This document shows positions 31,921 to 42,960 of a stretch of DNA of 64,000 nt, piece by piece. The translations under genes were made by a program, and so were the position numbers. Each line of letters opens with the position of its first letter. The stretch's first letter is position 1. Under the pieces are notes generated by a model. The model ran no database searches, was not told where the DNA came from, and worked only from the letters and a program-made list of their open reading frames with translations. The DNA is from Odontocerum albicorne. Taxonomy: Eukaryota; Arthropoda; Insecta; Trichoptera; Odontoceridae. The DNA lies in contig OX463864.1 in assembly GCA_949825065.1 (NCBI GenBank), positions 13,033,327 through 13,097,326 on the forward strand, given 5' to 3'.

Positions 31921-32320
31921 TTAAAATACTGTTGTGGACACCTTAGCAAACTTTAATACAGTCCGATTCTAATATATACGTTTTTTTTGTGACTTTGTTT
32001 CCTATCGTTGCACGCCATTCGATATTCTTCGTAACTATTCCAGCATGTGAGAAAATACTACCTAAAAAGCAGAATTCTTCAATTTACATCTTTCATTACT
32101 TACCCCATATATCACATTTACTTTTCCTATCACCATGACTTTTAATTTCGCAACATTAATTATCTCGTACAATTTACTTATCAGATTAGAATTCATCCTT
32201 ATTTCCACGAACATTATCATATTTTAAATATTAAGGTTAAATATACGAAATTTATGTTTGAGGATTGATATCACTTAGTCACACGCCTTGCCCAGTAAAA
32301 TGGTTCTCAAAATACACAAA
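31921..32320 (-). mobile_element. LINE-B internal fragment
   Basis: ACCTTAGCAAACTTTAATAC recurs at 39480, and ACTTTGTTTCCTATCGTTGC, CCATTCGATATTC recurs at 16690. On the minus strand this is LINE-B coding, upstream of the C-terminal block. Frame destroyed. Confidence 0.55.
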
Positions 32321-32329
32321 ATATATTTT

Positions 32330-33545
32330 TTATACATTGTTATGTACTTACATATACTCGACGTATGTTAAATTGTGTATTGTGGAAAATAAAATGATAA
32401 ATACGCCTATAAACATATTTTATTAAGTGATGTTAAATTACGTACAAAGCTGATTTTTTTTTCATTGTTACGTACTTATTTATACTCGACGGTTCACCTT
32501 TCGAAAACAAGCAGTAAATTGTAATTTGTGGAAAGTAAAAAAATAAATACGCCTAATAAACATGTCTTATTAAGTGTACATATAATCATATCTTATTACG
32601 TGATGTTAAATTACGCAACGTTATATTACACACAACGCATTTTGATAAAAAACAGTAAATTGTGGAAAGTAAACAAATTAAATACTCCTATAAATATATA
32701 TTATTAAGTTATGTTAAATTACGCAACGTTATATTACATACAAGGGTGTTTTTTTATTGTTATGTATTTATACTCGACGGCTCGCCTTTCGATAAAAACA
32801 GTAAATTGTAAAATGTGTATTGTGGAAAGTAAAAAAGTAAATATGCTTATAAACATGTTTTATTAAGTGATGTTGAATTACGCAACGTTATATAACGTAC
32901 AACGCCGATTTTTTTGTCATTGTTATACTGGACGGTTCGCCTTTCGATAAAAACGGTAAATTATAAATTGTGTATTGGGGAAAGTAAAAAATAAATACGC
33001 CTATAAACAAATTTTATTAAGTGATGTTGAATTACGCATCGTTATATAACGTATAACGCCGTTTTTTTACATTGTTATGTACTTACACTCGACGATTCGC
33101 CTTTCGATAAAAACGGTAAATTGTGTATAGTGGAAAGTAAAAAAGTAAATACGCCTATAAACATATTTTATTAACTGATGCTGAATTACGCAACGTTATA
33201 TTAAGTACAACGCCGAAATCTTTTTATCATTATTTTGTATTCATAATCGACGATTCGCCTTTTGATAAATTGTAAATTGCATATTGTGGAAAGTAAAAAT
33301 AAATACGCCTATAAAAATATTTTATCAGGATATATCAAATTGCGCAACACTATATTACGTACAACGCCGATTTTTTTTATCATTATTTTGTATTTATAAT
33401 CGACGATTCGCCTTTTGACAAAACAGTAAATTGTACGAGTATATTGTGAAAAGTAAAATAATAAATACGCCTATAAACACATCTTATTAAGTGACGTTAA
33501 ATTACGCAACTTAATATATTACGTACAAAGCTGAAATCTCGTTCT
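32330..33545. repeat. Satellite-like array, about 152-bp unit, 8 copies
   Basis: Each unit contains AAATACGCCTATAAACATAT, TTTATTAAGTGATGTTAAAT, TACGCAACGTTATATTACGT, ACAACGCCGATTTTTTT, TATACTCGACGATTCGCCTT and TCGATAAAAACAGTAAATTG. The first word recurs near 32400, 32546, 32690, 32840, 32993, 33143, 33305 and 33466. Identity roughly 80-90%. No coding. Confidence 0.85.
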
Positions 33546-33958
33546 TATAATAAATGGAGATTAGAATTTTAAGTACGTTCATGTTCTACTAACGCAGATC
33601 CATGCAGACAGATTGTCTGCATAGATATTTATTTTTATATTCTGCCATTGTTACGACGAAACACATTAGAGTATCGTAAAAAAATGTTGAAGTAAGTCGG
33701 CACGTGTATTCTATTTATTTCATATGCTCAGTTTAACCGGTCATAATGTCGGTAAAAACACAAACTAAGTTCATCTTAGTGCTTTGTCGAAAGTACTCGA
33801 ATGACGTTACTAATTTCGAATTCGGCGTTATAAGTATTTTTGTAATAGGCAATTCACCCATACTAGGATTATTTGTGCCACTGTATTTGAAAAATAAATA
33901 AAATCTATAATTTTTATTTAACTCAAAAAAGCCGAATACATTATGTAGAAATGCGTGC
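33546..33958. other. No recognisable feature
   Basis: AT-rich. The minus frame at 33733-33960 has no recognisable motif. GCAATTCACCCAxACTA occurs here and at 31163, hinting at a low-copy repeat. Confidence 0.35.
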
Positions 33959-34340
33959 ACTTACAAGAATATTTAGGGTGATAATGTATGACAGAATACG
34001 GAATGAAATGATTAGGGAAAAATGTGAATTTAAACTTGACTGTTGAGTTAAATGAAGAAATGCACTCTGAGATAGTTTGGGTACGTGAAACGAATGAATG
34101 GAGAAAGATTAGCAAAACAAATAAACAGTGCAAATGTGAGTTGAAGGCGTGGTAGAAGAACAACCAACGCATGGTTGAATCAAATGAATTATATTTTGAA
34201 CGAAAACGAAAAAAAGTAAGATAAATCGTAGGAGCTTTATAAGGTATGCATGTGAAAGAGGCGAAATATGTGTGTCGAGAAAGAACAATCTGGCGCTCTG
34301 TCTTCTCTGTCTATCCCGACAGGGAAATGTCGTGATGGCA
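33959..34340 (+). pseudogene. LINE-B C-terminus and 3' end
   Basis: Reads R-I-F-R-V-I-M-Y-D-R-I-R-N-E-M-I-R-E-K-C-E-F-K, then (with stops) the tail block GTGTCGAGAA and CTCTGTCTATCCCGACAGGG. Colinear with 57290-57660 and 58970-59130. Confidence 0.75.
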
Positions 34341-34424
34341 TTTACAACACAATTTATATGACAATTTATTTCGAGCAGTCAGAATAATGAAAGCATTATA
34401 TAAAAACACCTAAATGGGGCACGT

Positions 34425-34490
34425 TTTATCTTTAGGTTCCACCGAATATTGAACCCAAAACCCCCGAGTTGGAAGTCGAGTGGTTAATCA
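34425..34490 (-). mobile_element. tRNA-like SINE head fragment
   Basis: The minus strand holds GGGTTCAATATTCGGTGGAA (box-B-like) preceded by CCAACTCGGGGGTTT. Partial. Confidence 0.45.
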
Positions 34491-34786
34491 AATATGCTAA
34501 AGCTGTCGTCGTGATGACACTTGATTGAGATATTAAGATAACACGCAGAAACTTAAACGGTGACATAATCGTTATCACTATAGGATAATTATCGATATTT
34601 AACTGATAAGCCCATCGCGAAACACATCAAACATATACAGCTGCACATGAACTTGCAGAAATATGAAACATTTTTAGGGTGGGTAATCAGTTTAGACATT
34701 GCGTTGTATCTATATGAGAGAGTATGGATATAATCCCTGGCTCTCTATCCTTGTTTATTTTTACTTGGAATACTATCCTAGTGGAC

Positions 34787-35000
34787 GACCTCCGTGGCCT
34801 AATCGGTAAGACGTCTGTCTCTCAATCTGGAGGTTGCGCGTTCAAAGCGCGCTGGAACCCAGATTTTTTTTCAATGATTCTAGTCTGGTTTTCACTGAAG
34901 GCTTCTTTAACATCTTTTTGGTTGGTTGGAAGATATTGCTACATGGCAATACGCCCGCCAGGTTGTACTGTATACAACAAAAGTGTAATACAATATATAA
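34787..35000 (+). mobile_element. tRNA-headed SINE (SINE-A), full length
   Basis: Best copy in the window. Head CCTCCGTGGCCTAATCGGTA (box-A-like), CGCGTTCAAAGCGCGCTGG (box-B-like). Body CTAGTCTGGTTTTCACTGAA. Tail TTGGTTGGTTGGAAGATATT, GCTACATGGCAAT (small hairpin), ACGCCCGCCAGGTTGTACTG, AAAAGTGTAATACAATA. RNA polymerase III would transcribe it from the internal boxes. The tail is shared with LINE-A (50036-50110). It is also part of the inverted duplicate with 39900-40311. Confidence 0.85.
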
Positions 35001-35225
35001 CATACACATACAAACCTTTATAAACATTTCTTCGTCCTAACCTCAATGCTGAGGAACGTGATTTACAAATTGCTAAACATATTCATCTAGTTTATTTGGG
35101 AAAAGTAGTGCGGTGGTTTACCATTACCTTCCGTACCTCAGTAGGTGTTAAAGGAATTGTATACATGTTGTATATAATGTGAGCCCAGCACACACAGTAT
35201 TTCGGGGTTTAGCACCAGGTCCCAG
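34787..35225 (+). repeat. Inverted duplicate block, left copy
   Basis: SINE plus about 220 bp downstream (CTTCGTCCTAACCTCAATGC, GTGGTTTACCATTACCTTC, TGTTGTATATAATGTGAGC, ACACACAGTATTTCGGGGTT) match the reverse complement of 39900-40311. The block was duplicated or belongs to a larger repeat in which the SINE already sat. Confidence 0.75.
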
Positions 35226-35399
35226 ATGGATTGTGCACTTGGGGTTGTTAAGTGGGAGTATCGTATAATAGTAAAATATTGTCATGAAATAGAACATGTT
35301 TGTGAAAGTGCATATATTGGAAAGACGCAAATAAATATAGGCAGCATTAGAATACAATAACATAATCGTTACCTATCTACAATAATTTGTTTTTTTTTA

Positions 35400-36250
35400 A
35401 ATAACACATGTTTCTACCTTCTATCCCCAGGTTATCTTCAGGCACAATGATACCGGTTCGTTACGAGAGTAGTTTCTAGGTCAGACTGGTGTCATGTTAG
35501 ATTGGAAGTGAGGTCACGAAATAGAATGTGTTTGTGAAAGTACATATATTGGAAAGACGTAATACAGGCATTATAATACAATAACATAAATGTAGGCATT
35601 AGAATACAATAACGCAATCGTTATCTATCTACAATAAAAAAAATCGAAATTTGCAAGACATATTATAGAGACATTATATCAAAGAAAGTAAAGTTCAAGT
35701 TTTAGATATGTCCCAAAAATTATATAAAGTAATGCATTTAGAAACATTAGAGATACACAAAGACATAAACAAAATAAAAATTATATAAAGTAATGCATTT
35801 AGAAACATTAGAGATACACAAAGACATAAACAGAATAAAAATTATATAAAGTAATGCATTTAGAAACATTAGAGATACACAAAGACATAAACAAAATAAA
35901 AATTATATAAAGTAATGCATTTAGAAACATTAGAGATACACAAAGACATAAACAAAATAAAAATATATAAAGTAATGCATTTAGAAACATTAGAGATACA
36001 CAAAGACATAAACAAAATAAAAAAAGTAATAAATAATCAAATAATGCAAAATGCTTCACCCCTTTGTAACATTGTTCTTTTGGGTCAATATACCATACCA
36101 CACACTTTTCGGATTAAACATGACACCAGTCTGATCTAAGCTCTGCTCTCGTAACAAACTGGGATAATTCCGATTTAAAATAATATCGGGATAGTAGAAA
36201 CACGTGTAGCGGGGATTATTATAATTAGTGGAATAAAAAAGTTATTTATT
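35400..36250 (+). repeat. Dispersed repeat with internal 61-bp expansion
   Basis: Matches the inverse of 42165-42960 (ACACATGTTTCTACCTTCTA, CCGGTTCGTTACGAGAGTAG, GGTCAGACTGGTGTCATGTT, CACGTGTAGCGGGGATTA). The same GAAATAGAA/TGTGTTTGTGAAAGT segment also occurs twice within it. Nature unknown. Confidence 0.65.
35715..36025. repeat. 61-bp tandem repeat, 5 copies
   Basis: Unit TATATAAAGTAATGCATTTA, GAAACATTAGAGATACACAA, AGACATAAACAAAATAAAAA at 35729, 35790, 35851 and 35912, then a 60-bp copy. The related repeat at 42165-42960 has it once. The hydrophobic minus frame across it is an artefact of the period. Confidence 0.9.
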
Positions 36251-36589
36251 GTTAAAAAGATAAAGCTTCGATAAATAGAATTCATTGAAATGAATTAGAT
36301 ATGGTCCATGGAAGGTTAAGATCATCGATGCGTTCAAAGCCTTGGATGTGGTGTCGGGTGAATTGGGATAAATTAAATAAAAATACCCTTTTTGTCGTTT
36401 ATTTACTAATGTTATAGTTTATTCAGAGAGCGTAAGAACTGATAATTCCTTCAGATAAAGCGCGTTTTCTGAAGAGGAAAGAAAAAAAACCACCTGACAA
36501 CTGGATGGAGTTCTTAGAAAAGATGCCACTACCTTGGACTTCTTGGATAGCACTGAAAAAGCTCCGAGTAGTAGACGTTATGACAAAAT
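36251..36589. other. No recognisable feature
   Basis: Mixed composition. An open minus frame at 36423-36629 runs into LINE-A 3' sequence and has no known motif. Confidence 0.4.
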
Positions 36590-36915
36590 CTGGAGGGTTT
36601 ATTACCAGGCGGCAATCTCTTCCAACCAACCAGACAAAAGTAAATAAAGGAAGTTACATGGTTGCATAAATCATTCAAATGATTATCCATAAACACATAC
36701 GTGAGCACATGTCCACGAACCCCACAAAGAAAGACAATCACCCGAACATTATTTTTCATATAAAGTGAGATATCATCAATCAAAAGAAAAGGAAGGGATG
36801 GTGGAGAGGAAAGGAAAAATCGGGAATGAAACACGTTGTTTTACTGACTAGAAATTAAGAGTTTTTTCAGTAGCTTCTTAAAGCATGCCAAGAACGGAGC
36901 GAGGATATACAGGAG
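36590..36915 (-). mobile_element. LINE-A 3' end
   Basis: Minus strand: ORF end (AGAAGCTACTGAAAAAACTC), 3' UTR with TTTGATTGATGATATCTCAC, and the tail TGGTTGGAAGAGATTGCCGC, CTGGTAATAAACCCTCCAG. Colinear with 49750-50070; the extreme 3' end is lost. Confidence 0.75.
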
Positions 36916-37320
36916 TCACAACACATAATAGTTTGTCCGAACATCGGGACTACACGCTATGTGCAGAACATGATTGATGCGTATTATAGGGCGATATCTG
37001 TTGGTTCCTACTGGAAACACGTGGCATAATTGATGGCCGGATACGGAAATAAATTAATTTAATGTGTTGAAATAAAATATTGAAAATACATTATATCATT
37101 TTAACAGACGGAGTTCACTTCTCCAATTTCAAATAGTAAAAGTTAACAAACGCTAGAGGTATAAAACCACTTCCACATTCACCTCCTTATTACAATAGTG
37201 AAGGTATACGTTCACTGTACGATCAGTTTTTACTGAGACAGATACATTGGAGAGTTATACTCTATGAAAACTAGAAATGTGGCTGCTGATTATCCAACTC
37301 GACCACTGAAATCAAGACGT
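36916..37320. other. No recognisable feature
   Basis: Contains TGTTGGTTCCTACTGGAAAC then ACGTGGCATAATTGATGGCC, resembling the inverse of 45640-45700, so a small dispersed repeat. No gene. Confidence 0.35.
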
Positions 37321-38105
37321 TATGGAAAAAAAATGACCTAATAACTGGAACATATTTGTAATAAAAATATCAACAAACGCATTATTACAAAAATGATCTA
37401 ATAACTGGATAATATTTGTAATAAAAATATCAACAAACACAGTATTACAAAAATGACCTAATAACTGGAACATATTTGTAATAAAAATATCAACAAATAC
37501 AGTATTACAAAAATGACCTAATAACTGGAACATATTTGTAATAAAAATATTAACAAACACAGTATTACAAAAATTACTTAATAACTGGAACATATTTGTA
37601 ATAAAAATATCAACAAATACAGTATTACAAAAATTACCTAATAATTGGAACATATTTGTAATAAAAATATCAACAAAGTATTACAAAAATTACCTAATAA
37701 CTGGAACATATTTGTAATAAAAATATCAACAAAGTATTACAAAAATTACCTAATAACTGGAACATATTTGTAATAAAAATATCAACAAACACAGTATTAC
37801 AAAAATGACCTAATAACTGGAACATATTTGTAATAAAAATATCAACAAACACAGTATTACAAAAATGATCTAATAACTGGATAATATTTGTAATAAAAAT
37901 ATCAACAAACACAGTATTACAAAAATGACCTAATAACTGGAACATATTTGTAATAAAAATATCAACAAACACAGTATTACAAAAATGACCTAATAACTGG
38001 AACATATTTGTAACAAAAATATCAACAAACACAGTATTACAAAAATTACCTAATAACTGGAACATATTTGTAATAAAAATATCAATAAACACAATATTAC
38101 AAAAA
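37321..38105. repeat. 60-bp minisatellite, about 13 copies
   Basis: The unit is AAAAATGACCTAATAACTGG, AACATATTTGTAATAAAAAT, ATCAACAAACACAGTATTAC. Phase is constant except for two adjacent 52-bp copies (37629-37740) that lost 8 bp. GACC and TACC, and GGAAC and GGATA, are the main variants. 60 bp is 20 codons, so the minus strand stays open over long runs, but the 8-bp losses break the frame, so coding is not supported. Confidence 0.95.
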
Positions 38106-38184
38106 CAAAGCTGACAACCTTCTTGAAAAATACAAATCAATTCAGACGAATGATTACATATCAATTATACATTAATATTGGATA

Positions 38185-38280
38185 ACTCTCCAGCTCAGTG
38201 CTTCCCAAACTGTTTTCTTCATTACAAAAACCATTAAGTAATCAGAAATTCCTTTTCACTCAAAATAGGTAAAACACTAC
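38185..38280. mobile_element. Possible hAT-like terminus
   Basis: CAGTGCTTCCCAAACTGTTT resembles the CAGTGGTTCCCAAAC ends of many hAT MITEs. No partner end found. Weak. Confidence 0.3.
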
Positions 38281-38284
38281 ATAT

Positions 38285-38690
38285 ATCCTATAACGTCGTT
38301 ACTCTGTCGGGTAAGGAAGAGAGGATAGAGCGCCAGACTTTACTATCTCGACATACACATCCTTAGTCTCTTCTTCATCCAAACACTTTCTCATACAACT
38401 TCTGCGATTTTAGTGATTTTCTAAGTTTCCTACTTTCAGAATATCATTCACTTGACTCAACCATACATTGCTTGGTCTTCCTATCACATTTGCACTACAC
38501 TTTTATTAGACTTTCTTCATTCATTCATTCAACATGCTCAAACCATCTCAGCGTGCTCGTCATTCTCTTATTTAACACATCAGCCTTTTGTTCAGAGTCA
38601 TCCTTATAACTTCATTTCGTATTCTATCACACATTGTCAATCCATGTATTATTTTCACTACACGCATTTCTATAGCATGTATTAGTAGTT
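38285..38690 (-). pseudogene. LINE-B C-terminus and 3' end
   Basis: The minus strand reads ATAGGAAGACCAAGCAATGT then GGTTGAGTCAAGTGAATGAT (G-R-P-S-N-V-W-L-S-Q-V-N-D-I-L), with ACGGAATGAAGT-like upstream sequence and the tail GCGCTCTATCCTCTCTTCCT. Frames broken. Confidence 0.75.
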
Positions 38691-38734
38691 TAGTTTTTAA
38701 TTAGGCCTCTCATGACATTATAAAAAAACAATAT

Positions 38735-39130
38735 CATTAAACTCCATTTATTTTTTCAGGTCCTTTGCACATTACAGATTTCTCTAATTCGTGCAAAGAT
38801 CAAACATCACAAGTAAAAAAAAAAAACATTTATGATATAAAACAGTTCAAAAAATTTTTAGACTTGTAAAAATGTATATGTTACACTAGAACCCAATGAC
38901 AAAATGTAGCATGTTAGATAATATATAAAAAAAAAAATTCAAATACAACACTAAATTCAAGAGATTTATCCTGAAGGAGCTGAGCGACACATGATATGCG
39001 TCTAAATGAGGACACACACGGTTAAACAGTGTGATTGCTCTACCTACCGGCATCTCCAAAGGCAGGTTGGTTCGACTTATAGGTTAATAGAACAATCTAT
39101 GGGAGCGAATTATCCGGAACATACAAACCA
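38735..39130 (+). repeat. Dispersed repeat, copy 1
   Basis: Colinear with 58130-58510: AACTCCATTTATTTTTTCAG, GTCCTTTGCACATTACAG, CTGAAGGAGCTGAGCGACAC, CACACACGGTTAAA, CTACCTACCGGCATCTCCAA, AGAACAATCTATGGG. Nature unknown; no coding. Confidence 0.7.
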
Positions 39131-39254
39131 AGACTGTTCAGAACGGATGGGTTAACTATATTATATATAACCCCTGAGCAAGAAAAAAAATTGACACCCA
39201 ATCGAAGAGATCTTCCACCCTCTAATGATCTGTAACTAAGCTGTAATTAAAGGG

Positions 39255-39560
39255 TCTTTGTGTCATTTTCAACAAAATATCCAAAAAATCTTTTACCCAA
39301 TATTAAGTAATTTATCTAAGTTTGAGACGCACTGCTCTAGTCAATTGCTTGATACCATCCAATGGAAAATTATTGAATATCAACCTCTCGAGTACCTCAT
39401 GCTCTTAACGTATCTTGGATTCATACATCTATCATCTCTTCATGAACAATCTCCCATTAATTCATTTCCTAACTGTGCCTTTATTCAAAACCTTAGCAAA
39501 CTTTATACAGTCACGTTTTCATTCCGAACCTACACCAGATAAACAAAGTTCTTCTGATCT
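39255..39560 (-). mobile_element. Probable LINE-B upstream fragment
   Basis: Shares ACCTTAGCAAACTTTATACA with 31945. On the minus strand it would be LINE coding (CTGCTCTAGTCAATTGCTTG, CCTCGAGTACCTCATGCTC). Moderately supported. Confidence 0.4.
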
Positions 39561-39899
39561 GTACATATATATGATAGTCATTCTTTCATAAACCTCAACC
39601 TGATCAAATCTTAGCATTGATTTCTTAATTTAACTAATTTCTTTAAAAATTGAAGGATAGCTGAGAGTCAACATCTTAAGGGAGACAGTCTTGATATTAA
39701 CATACCACAGGTCTAACTTAAGAGAAAAAAGAAGCACATTAACTAGAAAAGAAATTAAAATAATAACACCAAAGACTTGAAAATGATAAATACAATGATA
39801 GCACAATATAAGAGAAAAACGTATTAAATTATTGAGGACATATGAATATAATGATTTTTCAATCACTGTTCAATGTAAGCAAATGACCTACTCGTAATA
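39561..39899. other. No recognisable feature
   Basis: AT-rich; minus-strand open frame of 78 codons without motif. Confidence 0.4.
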
Positions 39900-40311
39900 T
39901 TAAACCCCGAAATACTGTGTGTTGGCAGCAGAGCTCACATTATATACAACATGCATACAATTCCTAAAACGTCTTCTGAAGGCAATGATAAACCACCGAA
40001 CTATTTATCCCAAGAAAACCAGATGAAAATGTTAAATAATTTAAGGGGTAATGTTTTTCAGCATTGAGGTCAGGACGAAGAAGTGTTGATAAAGGTGTGT
40101 GTATTTTGTATTGTATTACACTTTCGTTGTAAACAGTACAACCTGAAAGACTTACTGCCATGTGGCAATCTCTTCCAACTAACCAGAAATATGTGAAAGA
40201 GGTCTTAAGTAAAAACCAGACTTAATCATCTGGGTTCCAGGTGGATTTGAACCCACATCCTACAGGTTGAGAGACAAGCGTTTTACCAAGTAGACCACGG
40301 GGGTCGTAAGT
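39900..40311 (-). repeat. Inverted duplicate block, right copy (contains SINE-A)
   Basis: Reverse complement of 34787-35225. The SINE portion, 40110-40311, has head GTCTACTTGGTAAAACGCTT, box B GGGTTCAAATCCACCTGG and the hairpin tail ATTGCCACATGGCAGT. It diverges enough from the left copy to be an old duplication. Confidence 0.75.
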
Positions 40312-41489
40312 GAACAATTTGCCTTGACCTTTCCCTTCCGGCGCTAAAAAAATCCGCCCGTTCCGGTGATGTGTATTTAATACACATCAATACATATGTA
40401 AAAATGAGCGATTTGAAATCGGAAAAATAAGAATATTCATAGCCAATCGCTTGAATGAATTAAATTTCAAGTCAAAAGTGATAATAATTTAAATTTAATT
40501 GCTGAAAACATGAAGGAAAAAAAACATCGGACGACGTTCACAAAACGGGCGAAGCGACCACCTCGAACCAAAGGCCGCTGGCTTTGGCTACTAACCGAGC
40601 GAACTGAGATTCTATTATTGCGTTCCCATATACCGAAGTAGATTGAGAGTGAGACGTGAATAGCGTCGCTTCCTCACCCATAGCGGTTTTTAAGAATGAA
40701 TATACCTACGTCACACACTGCCACACGTTTGATTGTATTGGTGAATTCATTCCCGATTTTCACAAAATATCTCTGATGTGGCCGATAGGAAGTGATAATT
40801 ATTAATAATATTATTTTTTTCATTCAATGCGTAAATGTATTACGGAGGTAGTTACACATCACAGGACAGGGAGGGTTAATGGCGTTTGCGGTGCGAACAG
40901 CTTCGATGAACAAGAAATGTCAAAATGTAACCTAAGATTGAGCATAGCCTAAGTCTATAATCGGAGAAATGCTAAACATACGTATATATTCCATAGTTTT
41001 GTTTATTTTGATTATGTGCAATATAAATAAATATAATTATAATAAATAATAACTTAGATTGTATGACCTATTACAATAGTGGCAATACACATGATAACAC
41101 AGCATTTTATCAAGACAACAGCCAATGTACTGAGACCATTTTTAATTGTTATAATTGGACCACTGTGTGAATATTGATAACAACTGTTAGTGCATATCAA
41201 ATGGATGTCTTGAGAAGTTCAACTGTCAAACAATTGATTAAAAGTCAATGATTTTCTTTCTTAATAAAAAATATTTTGTATAACAACGCATCACACATTA
41301 TTTGTGATTCACTCGGTTCGACTTCAGAACGATCTTCTTGGCTCGATCGGGCGTGTTTCTTCACTATCCATATTTTAGAAAAAAAACTAAAGAATCATTA
41401 ACCAAAGGTTTCGACTTTAACTTTGTAAAACTCCATATTAGAATATTTAACAATAAATACATACATATCATCACGCCGTGCGAACAGAT
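40312..41489. other. No recognisable gene; CpG-richer patch
   Basis: 40540-40680 is CpG-richer (ACGGGCGAAGCGACCACC, GAACTGAGATTCTATTATTG, CTTCCTCACCC). 40325-40390 has TTCCGGCGCTAAAAAAATCC. No start codon with a splice context or recognisable domain was found. Could be a decayed promoter or transposon. Confidence 0.35.
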
Positions 41490-41700
41490 GAACAACTCTT
41501 TCTATCCAAGCACACAACATTTGTCTCCTCCACATTCATAAATTTTGTCATGCATGATCTTCTATTATTTATACTTCTCACTTAACTTTTAAAATCCGAA
41601 CCATTTAACATAGTGCCGCCACGTTTGCCTCAGTCTACTTCTTCTACGCGTACCTTGCATTTCTGACTTATATACTCGCGTCATTCATTCTATAAACATG
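41490..41700 (-). mobile_element. LINE-B fragment
   Basis: Shares with 43430-43700 the minus-strand tail (CAACACACAAxTTTC, CACATTCATAxATxTxGTC, CTTCTACGCGTACC). Decayed. Confidence 0.6.
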
Positions 41701-41870
41701 TCCAAATTGTAGTAAAAATTATATTACATAATAGTGTGATGGTGACCACTTTGATGTATGGAAATGAAATTTGGAATTAGCAGAAGAAGAAGAGTATGAT
41801 TAATGGTGTGGAGATGCGTTCACTAAGGAAAATTTATGGAGTGTCAATGTTTGAAAGAAGGCAGAACGAA
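41701..41870 (+). pseudogene. LINE-B coding block, single copy
   Basis: Reads M-Y-G-N-E-I-W-N ... M-I-N-G-V-E-M-R-S-L-R-K-I-Y-G-V-S-M-F-E-R-R. 41720-41815 is the single-copy counterpart of the 98-bp unit repeated at 2641-4170. It stands head-on to the minus-strand LINE-B piece just to its right. Confidence 0.75.
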
Positions 41871-41879
41871 GATATACTC

Positions 41880-42160
41880 GTATTCTTTCAAAATCTGGTC
41901 CATTTGGTCCAGCTACATTTTCCTCGATCGACCTATTCCACGCACACCATGCACTTCTGAATTGTATATTCGCTTAGTCATTCTTCCATTATTCATTCTC
42001 TCCACATGTTCGAACCGTATTAAAGCTCCCTTTTTTCATATCTAACTTAAACCATCCATTTTATCAATGCATTTATATCCGATGTCTTAAATCCACCTTC
42101 TTTCCAAACATTGACACGCCACAATTTGTCCTTAGTGCACGCATCTCCAATTGACAATAA
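41880..42160 (-). mobile_element. LINE-B C-terminal fragment
   Basis: Minus-strand match to 43520-43700: CATGTGGAGAGAATGAATAA, GGTGTGCGTGGAATAGGTC, GTAGCTGGACCAAATGG. The opposite orientation to 41701-41870 suggests a 5' inversion or two insertions. Confidence 0.65.
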
Positions 42161-42164
42161 ATTA

Positions 42165-42960
42165 TTTAGTTATTCCACTAATTAAATTAATCCCCGCTAC
42201 ACATGTTTCCACCATCCCGATGTTCTCTACAGTCGAAATTATCCCAGTTTATTACGAGAGCAGTGCTTAGGTCAGACTGACGTCATGTTTAATCCGAAAA
42301 ATATGTGGTCTATTGACCCAAAAGAAAATTGATAAAAATGAGTGAAACATTTTGCATTATTTGGTTATTACTTTTTTTATTTTACTTATGCTTTGTTTAT
42401 CTCTGATGTTTATAAATTCATTGTTTTATATAATTTTTGTGACATATCTAAAACTTGAACTTTAGTTTCTTTGATATATATATGTAATGTCTCTATAATA
42501 TGTTTTGCAAATTTTGAAAAATTGTTATTGTTGTAGATAGATAACGCTTATTTTCTTGTATTCAAGTGTCTATGTACCTTTGTGTCTTTAAAATATATGT
42601 ACTTTCAGAAGCGCATTCTATTTCATGACCTCACTTCCAATCTAACATGACATCAGTCTGACCTAGAAACTAATCTCGTAACAAACCGGGTTCACTGTGC
42701 CCGAAGAGAACCTGGGGATAGAAGGTAGAAACATGTGTTATTGAAAAATGGTTATTATTGTAGATAGATAACAATTATGTTACTGTATTGTAATGCATAT
42801 ATTTAACACATTTGCGTCTTTCCAATATACTCGTATGTACTTCCACAAGCACATGACCACACACAATCTCAATCTAACATGACACCAGTCTGACCTATAA
42901 ACTGTTTGACGGGAATTTGAGGTAGAAACACGTGTAGAGGGGTATTAATGTAATTAATGG
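42165..42960 (-). repeat. Dispersed repeat, inverse of 35400-36250
   Basis: Contains the complement of the 61-bp unit once (about 42340-42460), a duplicated GAACAAACCGGG/ACACGTGT module at both ends, and CTAACATGACATCAGTCTGA. Same repeat as 35400-36250 without the expansion. Confidence 0.65.

Noticed and set aside
35808..36101. Hydrophobic minus-strand repeat protein
   Set aside because: Artefact of a 61-bp array; 61 is not a multiple of 3, so each unit is read in another frame.
37312..38164. Minus-strand frames with a 20-residue hydrophobic repeat
   Set aside because: The 60-bp period keeps frames open by itself; two 8-bp deletions break them, and there is no start context or partner domain.
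40320..40700. CpG-richer patch as a host promoter
   Set aside because: No nearby start codon with splice donor or conserved frame; insufficient evidence.
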